64,000 nt of DNA from a bacterium (GCA_021372295.1 JAJFUS010000035.1:1-64000); one strand, 5' to 3'; positions 1 through 8,977 are shown, counted from the first letter of the stretch. Numbers and translations are program-made. The notes: generated from the sequence alone by a model not told the origin.

Positions 1-1
1 A

Positions 2-349
2 AAAGGAGCCGAAATTCCTGTCCACCAGCCGTTTTATCGCGAGTTCGGCGGCAAAGCTCTCAACAGAATCATACAAATTCTAGCCATTCCAGGTATCAGA
101 GACACTCAATGCGGGTTCAAACTCTTCACTGGAGATGCAGCGAGAGAGATATTCTCAATGTGCTTCCTGAACGGATGGGGCTTCGACATCGAGGTTTTGT
201 ATCTTGCGCGGCGAATGGGTTACAGCGTAGCTGAGGTTCCGGTCAAATGGAGTCATGTTGAAGGTTCGAAAATTCATCCATTCCAGGCCGCGCTGCGAGT
301 AATTGCAGACATAATCTCGATGCGCTGCCACCATTATCCAAAAACATAA
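2..349 (+). CDS. glycosyltransferase family 2, C-terminal part (dolichyl-phosphate-glucose/mannose synthase type)
   Basis: The reading frame is open from base 2 to a TAA at 347-349, so the gene is cut by the left edge and only about 115 C-terminal residues remain. The motif DTQCGFKLF followed by GWGFDIEVLYLARR and VPVKWSHVEGSKI is the conserved acceptor-side block of GT2 enzymes that transfer glucose or mannose to polyprenyl phosphate. These enzymes act at the cytoplasmic face of the membrane and supply lipid-linked sugars for surface glycans. The N-terminal nucleotide-binding DxD part lies outside the window. The donor and acceptor cannot be told from this fragment. Confidence 0.85.
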   Translation, partial: KGAEIPVHQPFYREFGGKALNRIIQILAIPGIRDTQCGFKLFTGDAAREIFSMCFLNGWGFDIEVLYLARRMGYSVAEVPVKWSHVEGSKIHPFQAALRVIADIISMRCHHYPKT

Positions 350-427
350 CCCATCTATTGCCTGATGAAAATCAGCTGATAGGGGCTATACCCACCCTGC
401 CCGGTCGGCTAGCCACTTAACAAAACA

Positions 428-457
428 TTGACACTTCCACTTTGGACATGGTATAGT
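428..457 (+). promoter_or_regulatory. sigma-70-type promoter of the dtxR/feoA-feoB operon
   Basis: TTGACA at 428-433, an 18-base spacer and TATAGT at 452-457 make a near-consensus promoter ending 57 bases before the dtxR-feoA start. The -10 abuts and partly overlaps the palindromic operator that follows, so repressor binding would block polymerase. Confidence 0.75.
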
Positions 458-485
458 TAGGTATTGCTAACTTAGGCATACCTAA
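457..485 (+). promoter_or_regulatory. DtxR/MntR-type metal-repressor operator
   Basis: Perfect 7-base arms TTAGGTA (457-463) and TACCTAA (479-485) face each other. The right half, TTAGGCATACCTAA (472-485), is itself a 5+4+5 palindrome. It resembles the TTAGG...CCTAA operators known for DtxR-family repressors. It lies across the -10 and start-site region of the operon that encodes its own DtxR-family protein, which suggests metal-dependent autorepression. Confidence 0.7.
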
Positions 486-513
486 CAGCAGGACACGTAA
501 AGGGACTTACGTA

Positions 514-1269
514 ATGGCGAACAATTACGCTCAACTTTCCAGGTCGATGGAAGATTATCTGGAAGCTATATACAACCTCAAGATTAAAAGCCAGGTGGCG
601 CGTGTGAAGGACATTGCCCACGCGATGGGCGTCAAGATGCCGTCGGTCACCGAAGCGATCCGTTCGCTCGCTACAAAGGGGCTGGTTAAGCACGAGCCTT
701 ACGAAAATGTCGAGCTCACGCAGCAGGGTCTGGATGTGGCCCGAGACATAGCGCACCGGCATTGCGCAGTGAAAGATTTCCTGGTGGGCGTGCTGGGTCT
801 CAATGAAAACGACGCCGAGGATGAAGCATGCGGCATAGAGCATGCCATTGAGCCGGATACCCTCAACAGGCTTCTCCAGTTTGCGGATTTCGTAAGGGCT
901 TGCAAAGACGATCAGTCGCTGCGGCTGGCTCATTTCCAGCATTTCATGAAGCACGGATCATATCCCGATAATTGCGTAGTCAACACCAATCTCGAATTTT
1001 GCGGACGCGGACACCGGCACGGCCGCCGTCCGGAAGTCATCACCACGACCAAACTCAGCGAACTCTCACCAGGAACTAAAGGGCGAATCGCGTTTGTATC
1101 GGGTCACGGGCCCATCAGAAAGCGGCTCATGGAAATGGGCGTAACCTCAAACGCAACTTTTGAAGTGGTCCGCGCCGCTCCCTTTGGCGACCCTATCGAG
1201 ATCAAGATTCGAGGATACCACTTATCGCTGAGAAAGAGCGAAGCAGAAAACGTCGAAGTGCAATTATGA
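514..1269 (+). CDS. DtxR-family metal-dependent repressor fused to a FeoA domain
   Basis: 251 residues. Residues 8-66 form the winged helix (KDIAHAMGVKMPSVTEAIRS) and 67-145 the metal-binding/dimerisation domain. EACGIEHAI puts a cysteine (C106) where DtxR/IdeR has its Cys ligand, which favours iron over manganese sensing. Residues 176-251 are a full FeoA-type SH3 domain (LSELSPGTKG, RLMEMGV, APFGDPIEIKI). Between the two lies a Cys/His/Arg-rich linker, CGRGHRHGRR (163-172), that could bind metal. The ATG at 514 follows AAAGGGA at about 499-504. The gene overlaps feoB by ATGA at 1266-1269. No separate feoA gene is present, so this protein may both repress the operon and serve FeoB. That dual role is inference. 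Confidence 0.88.
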   Translation: MANNYAQLSRSMEDYLEAIYNLKIKSQVARVKDIAHAMGVKMPSVTEAIRSLATKGLVKHEPYENVELTQQGLDVARDIAHRHCAVKDFLVGVLGLNENDAEDEACGIEHAIEPDTLNRLLQFADFVRACKDDQSLRLAHFQHFMKHGSYPDNCVVNTNLEFCGRGHRHGRRPEVITTTKLSELSPGTKGRIAFVSGHGPIRKRLMEMGVTSNATFEVVRAAPFGDPIEIKIRGYHLSLRKSEAENVEVQL

Positions 1270-3314
1270 CGGATATTGCAGCAAAGAAGAAAAACGAAAT
1301 CGTAATAGCGCTTGCGGGCAACCCCAACTCGGGCAAAACCACCGTCTTTAACGAACTGACCGGCTCGCATCAGCATGTCGGAAACTGGCCTGGAGTCACC
1401 GTCGAGCACAAAGAGGGAACCCTGCGCAAGCTCGGTTATACGTTCAAGATAGTCGATCTGCCCGGCACGTACAGCCTGGCGGCGCGCTCGCAGGAAGAAA
1501 TTGTCGCGCGAGATTTTCTTATCTACAATCATGTGGACGTCATAGTCAACGTCGTCGACGCGGGCAACTTGGAACGAAACCTCTACCTCACCACACAGTT
1601 GCTCGAACTTGGCGTCCCGATGGTCGTCGCGCTAAATATGGTCGATATGGCCGAATGCCGCGGTCACAAGATCGACCTTGAAAAGTTTTCGGCATTCCTA
1701 GGCGCAGTCGTGGTCCCGACTGTCGCGCATAAAGGCGAGGGTTTAGATCATATCATCGAAAAAGCCGCCGAACTCGCCCAGTGCCATGTTTGCGACCCGC
1801 CAAGAAGCGCCCGCCACAATCCCGAAGTCGAATTAGAGATCGGCAAACTCCATGACAAACTCGCGATCAACCCAGTATCCAAGGTTCCGGTGCGATGGAT
1901 GCTCATTAAGGCTCTCGAAGGCGATCAGGTCGCAAAAGATCAAATCGCGAAATGTTCCGCCGATGGTCATGCGGCTGTTCTGGAAGTCGAGAATACGCGC
2001 CGCCACCTTGAAGCGCATTTCGGCGACGATCTCGAAGCCATAATTGCCGACGGCCGGTACGGCTTCATCGGCGGGCTTATGAGGGAAGCCGTCACGCACA
2101 CGGACAAGCACGACCGCGTCACGTGGACGGACAAAATCGACAATATCGTCCTGAACCGAGTCCTCGGCCTGCCGATCTTTCTCGTTCTAATGTGGCTGAC
2201 ATTCAAATTAACGTTCGACATCGGCGGCATATTCGCAAATGCCATCGACCACTGGGTCGGCGCGCTTTCTATTTGGGCCGCATCAGCGCTGCCGCCGGGG
2301 CCGCTGTCGTCGATGGTGGTGCACGGCGTGATCGCGGGCGTAGGCGGAGTCATAGTTTTTGTGCCGAATATAGTAGTGATATTCGTCATCATCTCGATCC
2401 TGGAAGGGTCGGGTTACATGGCGCGGGCGGCATTTCTGATGGACAGATCGATGCACGTTTTAGGGCTGCACGGCAAGTCGTTCATCCCGATGCTGATGGG
2501 TTTCGGATGCAACGTGCCCGCCGTTATGGCCGCTCGAACGCTGGAAACACACGAAGATCGCATCCTCACGATATTAATCAGCCCGCTGATGTCTTGCACT
2601 GCACGCCTGCCTATCTATATACTATTTACGGGAGCGTTCTTTTCGCAAAATGGCGCGTGGGTCATCTTCTCGATATACGCGCTCGGGGTAATACTAGCAG
2701 TCGTATCGGGCAAGTTGTTTAGAAAGACTTTGTTTCCAAAGTCTGTGTCGCCATTTGTAATGGAACTGCCACCGTACAGACTCCCAACCGTCAAGGGCAC
2801 GATCATACACGTCTGGGAACGAACGTCGCTGTTTCTGAGCAAGGCGGGCACGGTGGTGCTGGCGGCGTCGGTAATTATTTGGGCTATGGGGTCGCTGCCG
2901 TGGGGAGTGGAGTTCGGCAGCGCCAACAGTCTGGCCGGACATCTTGGTCGAACGCTGGAACCGTTAGTCAAACCATTGGGGCTCGACTGGCGGGCTGCGG
3001 TGGCGCTGATATTCGGCTTGGGAGCGAAAGAAGTGGTGGTCGGAACGCTGGGCGTGCTCTACGGCTTCGGGCACGGCGGGTTCGGCGAGAAAGGCCTGCA
3101 AAGCGCCATCGCAAGCGCATTTACGCCTTTGACCGCCTACACATTCATGATACTAAGCCTGATTTATATACCGTGCATAGCCACTATCGCGACGATCAAG
3201 CGCGAGACAAACTCCTGGAAATGGACGTTCTTCTCGATCGCATACTCGCTCGCGCTGGCGTATGTAATGGGGTTTGCCATATACAGGATCGGGCTTTTTA
3301 TGGGGTTCAAATGA
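1266..3314 (+). CDS. feoB: ferrous iron transporter FeoB
   Basis: 682 residues. The N-terminal G domain shows G1 GNPNSGKT (18-25), G3 DLPGTYS near residue 64 and G4 NMVD near 124. A helical GDI-like spacer follows, then a polytopic membrane half with two Gate (nucleoside-recognition-like) segments, including GSGYMARAAFLMDRSMHVLGLHG cut by TM helices and the GFGCNVPAVMAARTLE motif. FeoB imports Fe(II) across the inner membrane using GTP. It is translationally coupled to the upstream DtxR-FeoA gene (ATGA overlap) and to the small downstream gene (ATGA at 3311-3314). The length is slightly below the 700-770 residues common for FeoB. It is complete and appears functional. Confidence 0.97.
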   Translation: MTDIAAKKKNEIVIALAGNPNSGKTTVFNELTGSHQHVGNWPGVTVEHKEGTLRKLGYTFKIVDLPGTYSLAARSQEEIVARDFLIYNHVDVIVNVVDAGNLERNLYLTTQLLELGVPMVVALNMVDMAECRGHKIDLEKFSAFLGAVVVPTVAHKGEGLDHIIEKAAELAQCHVCDPPRSARHNPEVELEIGKLHDKLAINPVSKVPVRWMLIKALEGDQVAKDQIAKCSADGHAAVLEVENTRRHLEAHFGDDLEAIIADGRYGFIGGLMREAVTHTDKHDRVTWTDKIDNIVLNRVLGLPIFLVLMWLTFKLTFDIGGIFANAIDHWVGALSIWAASALPPGPLSSMVVHGVIAGVGGVIVFVPNIVVIFVIISILEGSGYMARAAFLMDRSMHVLGLHGKSFIPMLMGFGCNVPAVMAARTLETHEDRILTILISPLMSCTARLPIYILFTGAFFSQNGAWVIFSIYALGVILAVVSGKLFRKTLFPKSVSPFVMELPPYRLPTVKGTIIHVWERTSLFLSKAGTVVLAASVIIWAMGSLPWGVEFGSANSLAGHLGRTLEPLVKPLGLDWRAAVALIFGLGAKEVVVGTLGVLYGFGHGGFGEKGLQSAIASAFTPLTAYTFMILSLIYIPCIATIATIKRETNSWKWTFFSIAYSLALAYVMGFAIYRIGLFMGFK

Positions 3315-3493
3315 ACGAACTAATGCAGTGGATCATCGCAGGAATTGCAATATTGGCGGCGACGAGGTTTCTTGTCCGCCGAATGACCAAATCCGCAAAG
3401 GGCGATTGCCGGGCGTGCTGCAAATGCAAATCGGCGGATGGTCACACCGATTCAGATTGCGCCGCGTGCAAAACGCCGGATTGCAACGCATAA
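3311..3493 (+). CDS. FeoB-associated Cys-rich membrane protein
   Basis: 60 residues, starting with an ATG that overlaps the feoB stop codon. One N-terminal transmembrane helix (about residues 5-22) is followed by a basic stretch and a Cys-rich tail with CRACCKCK, DSDCAACK and DCNA. This matches the layout of the small FeoB-associated cysteine-rich proteins found downstream of feoB in many bacteria. Its exact function is unknown; a role in FeoB assembly or metal handling is inferred from the genetic linkage. It is real because of the coupling, the cysteine pattern and the TM segment, despite its size. Confidence 0.82.
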   Translation: MNELMQWIIAGIAILAATRFLVRRMTKSAKGDCRACCKCKSADGHTDSDCAACKTPDCNA

Positions 3494-3519
3494 CTTATTA
3501 TCTCTCACGGAGGAAAAAC

Positions 3520-4800
3520 ATGACTCTCGACGAAGCAGCGGTGGAACGAATAAGCGAAGAAACCGCGGAGAAATATCGAAAATACTTCAGCCCTGGACAA
3601 GCGAACATACTGAAATTCAGCGGTTTCGACGTGCCCGAAGACAGGGCCGAAGGGTGCTACATATACGACATATCCGGCAGGAAGTTTCTGGACTGCGTCG
3701 GCGGGTACGGCGCGTTCAGCCTGGGCCACAGGCATCCGAAAGTGGTCGAGGCGGTAAAGAAACAGCTTGACAAGGAAGCTCTGAAGAGCCACTTCTTTAT
3801 GTCGATCGAGCTAGCGGACGCATGCGAAGCGCTCGCGCAGGTGCTTCCCGGCGATATTAACTATTCGTTCCTGTGCAATTCCGGCACGGAAGCCGTCGAG
3901 GGCGCGCTGAAGGCCGCAAGAATACACACCGGCCGCCCGGAGTATATCAGCGCCGCCAACGGCTTTCACGGCAAGAGCTTCGGAAGCCTGTCGGTGTCCG
4001 GTCGAGAGGTCTATAAAGAGGGTTTCAAACCGCTTCTGCCGATCTCGCAGCAAGTCCCGTTTGGCGACGCCGACGCTCTCGTCAATACGATCAGCAACAA
4101 CACTGCCGCAGTAATCCTGGAAGTCGTGCAGGGCGAGGCTGGAGTAAACGTCGCCCCGGACGATTATTTCCCCAAAGTCCGCGAGATTTGCGACGCAAAC
4201 GGAACCCTGCTCATCCTCGACGAAGTCCGCACGGGCTTCGGCCGAACCGGCAAAATGTTCGCGTGCGAGCATTACGACGTGCAGCCGGACATCATCACAA
4301 TGGCGAAGGCACTCGGCGGCGGAGTAATGCCGGTGGGAGCATTTGCGGCCAACGCCGACATCTGGAATTCGCTGTTCGGAAAGAATCCGTATCTTCATTC
4401 GACGACATTCGGCGGCAACCCTCTGGCATGCGCGGCTGTCACCGCGGCCATTAAAACGACTATCGAGGAAGGCGTGGTCGAACGTTCATTCCGGCTCGGT
4501 AAGATGCTCCTTGAGGGGCTTCAATCGGTATATAAACTCTATCCCAACAGTATAAAGGAAGTGCGTGGAAAGGGTCTTTTGGCGGGCGTGGAATTCGACA
4601 GCGAGGACTTCGCCGCCCTGGTGATAGCGGGCTGCGGCCGCCGGGACGTGCTGGTCGCATACAGCCTGAACAACCCCAAGGTGATCCGAATTGAGCCGCC
4701 ACTTATCATCGAAGAGTCCGAACTCCAGCGCGCCATCGATACAGTCGGCGAAGCCATCGCCGAAACAGCCGAAATGCTCGAAGGCGTTATGAGCGAGTAA
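3520..4800 (+). CDS. class III PLP-dependent aminotransferase (putrescine/ornithine type)
   Basis: 426 residues from the ATG at 3520, which follows the strong site CACGGAGGAAAA; upstream in-frame codons lack one. Fold-type I features: CNSGTEAVEGALKAAR for the phosphate cup, LDEVRTGFGRTG (D234 pairs with the pyridine nitrogen) and AKALGGG with the PLP lysine at K263. The N-terminal pattern GGYGAFSLGHRHPKVVEAV and YSFLCNSGTE resemble putrescine/acyl-ornithine aminotransferases. DEVRTG has Arg237 where most family members have Gln, which may alter cofactor stacking or donor choice. The substrate is not settled by sequence. It follows the feo genes by 26 bases but has no obvious link to iron. Confidence 0.85.
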   Translation: MTLDEAAVERISEETAEKYRKYFSPGQANILKFSGFDVPEDRAEGCYIYDISGRKFLDCVGGYGAFSLGHRHPKVVEAVKKQLDKEALKSHFFMSIELADACEALAQVLPGDINYSFLCNSGTEAVEGALKAARIHTGRPEYISAANGFHGKSFGSLSVSGREVYKEGFKPLLPISQQVPFGDADALVNTISNNTAAVILEVVQGEAGVNVAPDDYFPKVREICDANGTLLILDEVRTGFGRTGKMFACEHYDVQPDIITMAKALGGGVMPVGAFAANADIWNSLFGKNPYLHSTTFGGNPLACAAVTAAIKTTIEEGVVERSFRLGKMLLEGLQSVYKLYPNSIKEVRGKGLLAGVEFDSEDFAALVIAGCGRRDVLVAYSLNNPKVIRIEPPLIIEESELQRAIDTVGEAIAETAEMLEGVMSE

Positions 4801-4829
4801 GTCTGCCGGAATCAGAGGCGCAGTGAAGT

Positions 4830-4863
4830 TTGAGGGTGGCGATATGGAGACCGCCACCCTCAA
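4830..4863. terminator. 12-bp perfect hairpin between convergent genes
   Basis: TTGAGGGTGGCG (4830-4841) and CGCCACCCTCAA (4852-4863) are perfectly complementary around a 10-base loop. It sits between the ends of the aminotransferase (+) and the GH36 gene (-). No T-tract follows on either strand, so it is a weak terminator or an mRNA 3'-end stabiliser. Confidence 0.55.
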
Positions 4864-4876
4864 CAAAGCTGTTCAA

Positions 4877-7066
4877 CTACAGCTTCTTGTATTCAATCAG
4901 CAGCGATCCCGGAGCGCCAGCAAGGTTTACACTATAATGTGCCAGCTCACTCCCCTTTACAGTCATCGGCGGTTTGGGATCATAGGACTCATATAGAGTT
5001 ATCCGATAGTTCGCCTGAGGATCAATGGCTTTCATACTGATCTGCATGCTCGAATATGGCGATGCCTCACGACGGAAGACAAACACCGCTCCCTCGCCCG
5101 TATCAGGCAGATCGTACTGCCACGCGCACCATGCATCCGCAGCATGGCCGGGGTTAAGCAGCGGATAGAAATCACCGAGGATATATTTCCGCAGCCGTTT
5201 GCATTCGGCAATTCCCTGCTTCAGCTTGTCTTTTGGATAACCGGAGACACGGCTGTCATCGTTGAACGAAAGCCCACCGTTGAATGCGCTGCGAATATAA
5301 TAAGGTTCGGCTCCCATCATACCGTTGGTTGATAACGGCACAAAGCGGTTCAAACTAAGATTGATGATCTGGCTCTGCACCGCATTCAACTCTCGAGAGC
5401 GCCAGCCGATCGTCCACACAGACCCATCGGTGCGCCAGAATGGGATACTGCGTGATAGGCTTTCCAGATCCAGTCGAGTTCCACCGCCGCAGCAGTTATC
5501 TATAATCAACCCGGGATTTCTCGCAATCAGGTCTTCGTAGAACTTATAAAGGCCTTCTGTACAGCGGATCTCACTGATACCCAGACGATTGGGATCGGTA
5601 TCCACTGACTGCAGTGATTGCAGGTTCATGCCGGCATCAACTCTATAGATACTTATTCCGAATTCTTTGATAGCCGCATCGAAGAAGTTGGTTGCATATT
5701 CCCGCGCCTGGGGGTCTCCGAAGTTGAATGAATAACAATAGTTATCATCCACCTCTGGTTTATCCTTGAGGCACCACTCAGGGTGCTCCTTCAGCATTGT
5801 CGTGCCGCTCCATATCCCTTCCGGCGCAAACCACATCAAAAACTTAGGTATTCCCAGAGAACGGGCGTAATCCGCGACGGCTTTTGGGCCATTTGGAAAA
5901 CGAACCGGGTCCCACATATTGCTCAACGGGAATGTCCAGTTGCCCATTCCCTTTGGATGCCCGCCTCTGGCCATATACCAGGCATCGAGCCAATAATACT
6001 CAAACCCAAGCCCACGGGCGGAATCGAGCCAGCCTTTTTCGATCTGCTCGTTTGTTCCATTGCATTCAAACTCGGATGAAGTCATATGTCCTATAGGCGG
6101 CATGCATACTTTTCCCTGGTATCTGGGAATTATGTGATTGATCATCGCCCTACGGAAATAATTGTAACCACGGCTGATATCATCGCCGGTCCACAACACC
6201 TGCATAATACGCGGGCTTCTGATCTCTTCACCGGGCAAAAGGAACGCGCGCAGGTCGGTCATGCCTGCAGCCACACGCACAGTTCCATCCTCGGCGGTAT
6301 CAGTCGAGGCGTCCCATTTGCCGGTCCAGCCGACACCGTAGATTGCGCCTCCGCCATCCCATGCAATATCAAAGAACGGGCTGACTTCAAACGATGAACT
6401 AAAACCGGTCTGGCCGAATTTAATACCATCTCCCGGGCGGAGTTTATCACTGATCGGCTGAAAATCATCCCAGGTGAAATGCACACATCCCTTGCTGCCA
6501 TTCATTCGATGCAACTCCGGCAACAAACAGTCGTCCGGGCGGGAGACATTATTGGTCATGAACACAAAATTAGCGACATCCTGCGGAGTCTTCGCAGTTT
6601 TCTTAACAGGATTAAGCGTAACATCCAGCGCACGAACGTTTTCGATTACCGGAGTAGGCGCATTACCACGGTTTGCGAAGTAAAGAGTCCACTCGACCGC
6701 CGAGCATTCCGGATATACCTTTCCGGTAAACCTGACCTCCAACCGCGTATCCGGGTCGGTCAGCTTGCGGACGTATTCGGTAATACCTCCATCTAGAGAC
6801 TTCCTCGAAACCTCACTCTTCCAGGTAGACAGAAACTCCCTGGAGCTTTTCCCACCATAGACGAAAGAAAATGGAAGCTGGGTGCTGACTTTGGCAACTG
6901 AGGCCTGGCTGTCGTCCTGCGCAGGCACACGACCTTCCCATACGGCAGCCGCCCAAACATCCGCATTCAACTTCTCGGAGTCACGAGGCATCACAATATA
7001 CTCAGCCGCACAAGCTGTGCCGCTCACGGCGAGTACAAGCACCAACAAAACAAGCACTTTATTCAC
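4877..7066 (-). CDS. secreted glycoside hydrolase family 36-like alpha-galactosidase
   Basis: 729 residues. GTG start at 7066 preceded by GAGAGGAT on the minus strand; no ATG is in frame nearby. Residues 1-20 form a signal peptide (hydrophobic core, ACA cleavage region). The N-terminal beta-sandwich is followed by the TIM barrel. YRVDAGMN supplies the likely nucleophile (D477) and FWRTDGSV the likely acid/base (D547), the GH36/melibiase pattern; CCGGGTRLD is also typical. It would release alpha-linked galactose or a related sugar outside the cytoplasm. It is divergent from an AraC regulator across an intergenic region with facing promoters, so sugar-responsive control is likely. Other GH36 specificities such as alpha-N-acetylgalactosaminidase are possible. 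Confidence 0.85.
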   Translation of the reverse strand: MNKVLVLLVLVLAVSGTACAAEYIVMPRDSEKLNADVWAAAVWEGRVPAQDDSQASVAKVSTQLPFSFVYGGKSSREFLSTWKSEVSRKSLDGGITEYVRKLTDPDTRLEVRFTGKVYPECSAVEWTLYFANRGNAPTPVIENVRALDVTLNPVKKTAKTPQDVANFVFMTNNVSRPDDCLLPELHRMNGSKGCVHFTWDDFQPISDKLRPGDGIKFGQTGFSSSFEVSPFFDIAWDGGGAIYGVGWTGKWDASTDTAEDGTVRVAAGMTDLRAFLLPGEEIRSPRIMQVLWTGDDISRGYNYFRRAMINHIIPRYQGKVCMPPIGHMTSSEFECNGTNEQIEKGWLDSARGLGFEYYWLDAWYMARGGHPKGMGNWTFPLSNMWDPVRFPNGPKAVADYARSLGIPKFLMWFAPEGIWSGTTMLKEHPEWCLKDKPEVDDNYCYSFNFGDPQAREYATNFFDAAIKEFGISIYRVDAGMNLQSLQSVDTDPNRLGISEIRCTEGLYKFYEDLIARNPGLIIDNCCGGGTRLDLESLSRSIPFWRTDGSVWTIGWRSRELNAVQSQIINLSLNRFVPLSTNGMMGAEPYYIRSAFNGGLSFNDDSRVSGYPKDKLKQGIAECKRLRKYILGDFYPLLNPGHAADAWCAWQYDLPDTGEGAVFVFRREASPYSSMQISMKAIDPQANYRITLYESYDPKPPMTVKGSELAHYSVNLAGAPGSLLIEYKKL

Positions 7067-7099
7067 TGACCATATCCTCTCTTCGCGATTGCTGATCGA

Positions 7100-7128
7100 A
7101 TGATAACACCGTCTTACGCACTAAGCAA
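7100..7128 (-). promoter_or_regulatory. promoter of the GH36 gene
   Basis: On the minus strand: TTGCTT (7123-7128), 17-base spacer, TATCAT (7100-7105), about 35 bases before the GTG start. It is back-to-back with the araC-type promoter. Confidence 0.5.
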
Positions 7129-7161
7129 TGTAGATAATCGTTGAGTATATGTCGCATTTCA

Positions 7162-7190
7162 TTGCGCCGGATAAGATGTCGCTATATAAT
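7162..7190 (+). promoter_or_regulatory. promoter of the AraC-family gene
   Basis: TTGCGC (7162-7167), 17-base spacer, TATAAT (7185-7190). Its position downstream of the ATGs at 7149 and 7176 argues that translation starts later, at 7215. Confidence 0.5.
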
Positions 7191-7214
7191 AGATTCTATA
7201 CAATGGAGTTGCTT

Positions 7215-8063
7215 ATGTCGACTATCACTTCTAACATTCTCGACCTGATAGCTGCGTCGCTCACTTTTACTATACACGATTGTGGAGTCGCTGAAGTCGG
7301 TCCCGACCATGACACAGACTGGCGCACACTGCCCAGTTTGCTGACAGCTTCCACATCGTATGCCGGAACGGTCTTGCTCTCCGACAACCAAATTCTCCAT
7401 TATCAGCCAAATGAAGGAGTCTGTATTCCATCAGGAGTTTTTCACAGGCTTTTTCCGACCAACGGCATGGTGGGTATCAGCAGATGGTCGCACATCGAAT
7501 ACCGAGTACTCGGTGGGTTGGATGTTTTTTCTCTGTTCACTCCGCCGTATCTGCTGGATAAGGATACCGCTGAAAGCATTGGAGCCATCAATGAGCAATT
7601 GGTTAATTTGAGCGCGAACACCGGCGCATCTCTGCATAATTCGATAAAGCGGGCATCTCTCGCTTTCGACCTCCTGGCGTTGATTGCCAAGGTTTCGGAA
7701 GAGCGTTCCGATTACTCCGACATCATCCCCGCAGTCCGCCGTCTCTATCCCGCTCTGCGCCATATAAACGAGAACTCCTCAGATTGTATGGATATTCGTG
7801 AACTGGCCGGCATGTGCAGCCTATCGCGATCCCGATTTGACTATGTATTCTCGCGAGTGGTTGGCGTCGCGCCGGGCACGTATATTCAAAGCCTGAGACT
7901 AAGAAAATCACAAGTGCTGCTAGCAACGTCGGACCTCTCTGTGCGAGCAATCGCGGAACAGGTCGGCTTCCAGGATGTTTTCCATTTCAGCCGTCTATTC
8001 AAGAAACGCACAGGTCTAAGCCCCAGCGCATACAGAAACAACATCAGGGATAACGTTATGTAG
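7215..8063 (+). CDS. AraC-family transcriptional regulator
   Basis: 282 residues from ATG 7215, chosen because GGAG lies 6 bases upstream and a TATAAT lies at 7185-7190, which excludes the earlier ATGs at 7149 and 7176. The N-terminal about 170 residues form a cupin-like sensor domain (HYQPNEGVCIPSGVFHRL). The C-terminal about 100 residues carry two HTH motifs: IRELAGMCSLSRSRFDYVFSRVVGVAP and VRAIAEQVGFQDVFHFSRLFKKRTGLSPSAYR, each recognisable as the AraC double helix-turn-helix. It is divergent from the secreted alpha-galactosidase, its probable target, sensing a galactoside or derived sugar (inference). Confidence 0.88.
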   Translation: MSTITSNILDLIAASLTFTIHDCGVAEVGPDHDTDWRTLPSLLTASTSYAGTVLLSDNQILHYQPNEGVCIPSGVFHRLFPTNGMVGISRWSHIEYRVLGGLDVFSLFTPPYLLDKDTAESIGAINEQLVNLSANTGASLHNSIKRASLAFDLLALIAKVSEERSDYSDIIPAVRRLYPALRHINENSSDCMDIRELAGMCSLSRSRFDYVFSRVVGVAPGTYIQSLRLRKSQVLLATSDLSVRAIAEQVGFQDVFHFSRLFKKRTGLSPSAYRNNIRDNVM

Positions 8064-8079
8064 GCTACAGATATTAATC

Positions 8080-8856
8080 CTAAAGTGCCCTGACCCTATA
8101 CAAGTCACTTCGACGGTCATAGTAATAGCCGGTTTCAGTACGCGATAGGTCGATTTCGGCAAATATCATCTCTTCCCGGTTCACTTCCGCCGACGCAAGA
8201 TCGAGTCCCAACGGGTCGCAGACTCGTGAAACAGCCATCTGCAGCGGGCCGGCTGCGTTAGCAGCAATGTGGAAATACGAGTTTTCGGCTGCACGGGTGC
8301 GAATAGCGGCCTCCATTACAGGCAATTTCCATGTGTCCGACCCGCAGGCGTTCAGGATCGTCACGATAAACTTCGCGCCGCTCTCACGCAGATAACGGTA
8401 AGGCTCGGGAAAGCGGACGTCGTAGCAAATCAAAACGCCGAACGGCATGCCGTCCATAGAAAACAGCCGCGCCCCATTGCCTGGCACAAAGTATTTTTTG
8501 TCCATCGGCATCAAATGCATCTTGTCATATCGACCCATCAACTCCCCACTGGACGATATCACCAGCGCCGAGTTCAACAAACCATTCTCGCCGGAGATGA
8601 TCGTTCCCACGACGACCCATATACCATTTTCGGCGGCGATAGCGCGCACACAGTCGTTAATTTCTGCTATTCGGGCGATGTCGATCTCGCGCGCGCTCTT
8701 ACAACACAAAGGCGGATACCCCGACACCGCGCACTCCGGCAGAGCGATCAGCCTCGCTCCCTCAGCCGATGCTCGTCCTATCGCCGATTCGATCCTGGAA
8801 AGATTACTCTCCAGATCGGAGTTCACGCTCATTTGACATGCCGCGACTTTGAACAT
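8080..8856 (-). CDS. carbon-nitrogen hydrolase (nitrilase superfamily)
   Basis: 258 residues, ATG at 8856 with GAGGA 9 bases upstream. The catalytic triad of the superfamily is complete: E41 in ALPECAVSGYPP, K112 in RYDKMHLMP and C144 in VLICYDVRFPE. These cytoplasmic enzymes hydrolyse or condense amides and nitriles such as omega-amides, N-carbamoyl amines and deaminated glutathione. The exact substrate is not predictable here. It converges on the AraC gene with only 16 bases between them. Confidence 0.85.
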   Translation of the reverse strand: MFKVAACQMSVNSDLESNLSRIESAIGRASAEGARLIALPECAVSGYPPLCCKSAREIDIARIAEINDCVRAIAAENGIWVVVGTIISGENGLLNSALVISSSGELMGRYDKMHLMPMDKKYFVPGNGARLFSMDGMPFGVLICYDVRFPEPYRYLRESGAKFIVTILNACGSDTWKLPVMEAAIRTRAAENSYFHIAANAAGPLQMAVSRVCDPLGLDLASAEVNREEMIFAEIDLSRTETGYYYDRRSDLYRVRAL

Positions 8857-8977
8857 TATTTTATCCTCATAAAACCCGCAAAAGTACGGGGATCAACCGG
8901 TCATACTACGTGGAAAACTCTTTGTGAGAGAAAATACAACACTCGTTTGCCGCTCAACTAAGGTGTGGAGGACGGCC

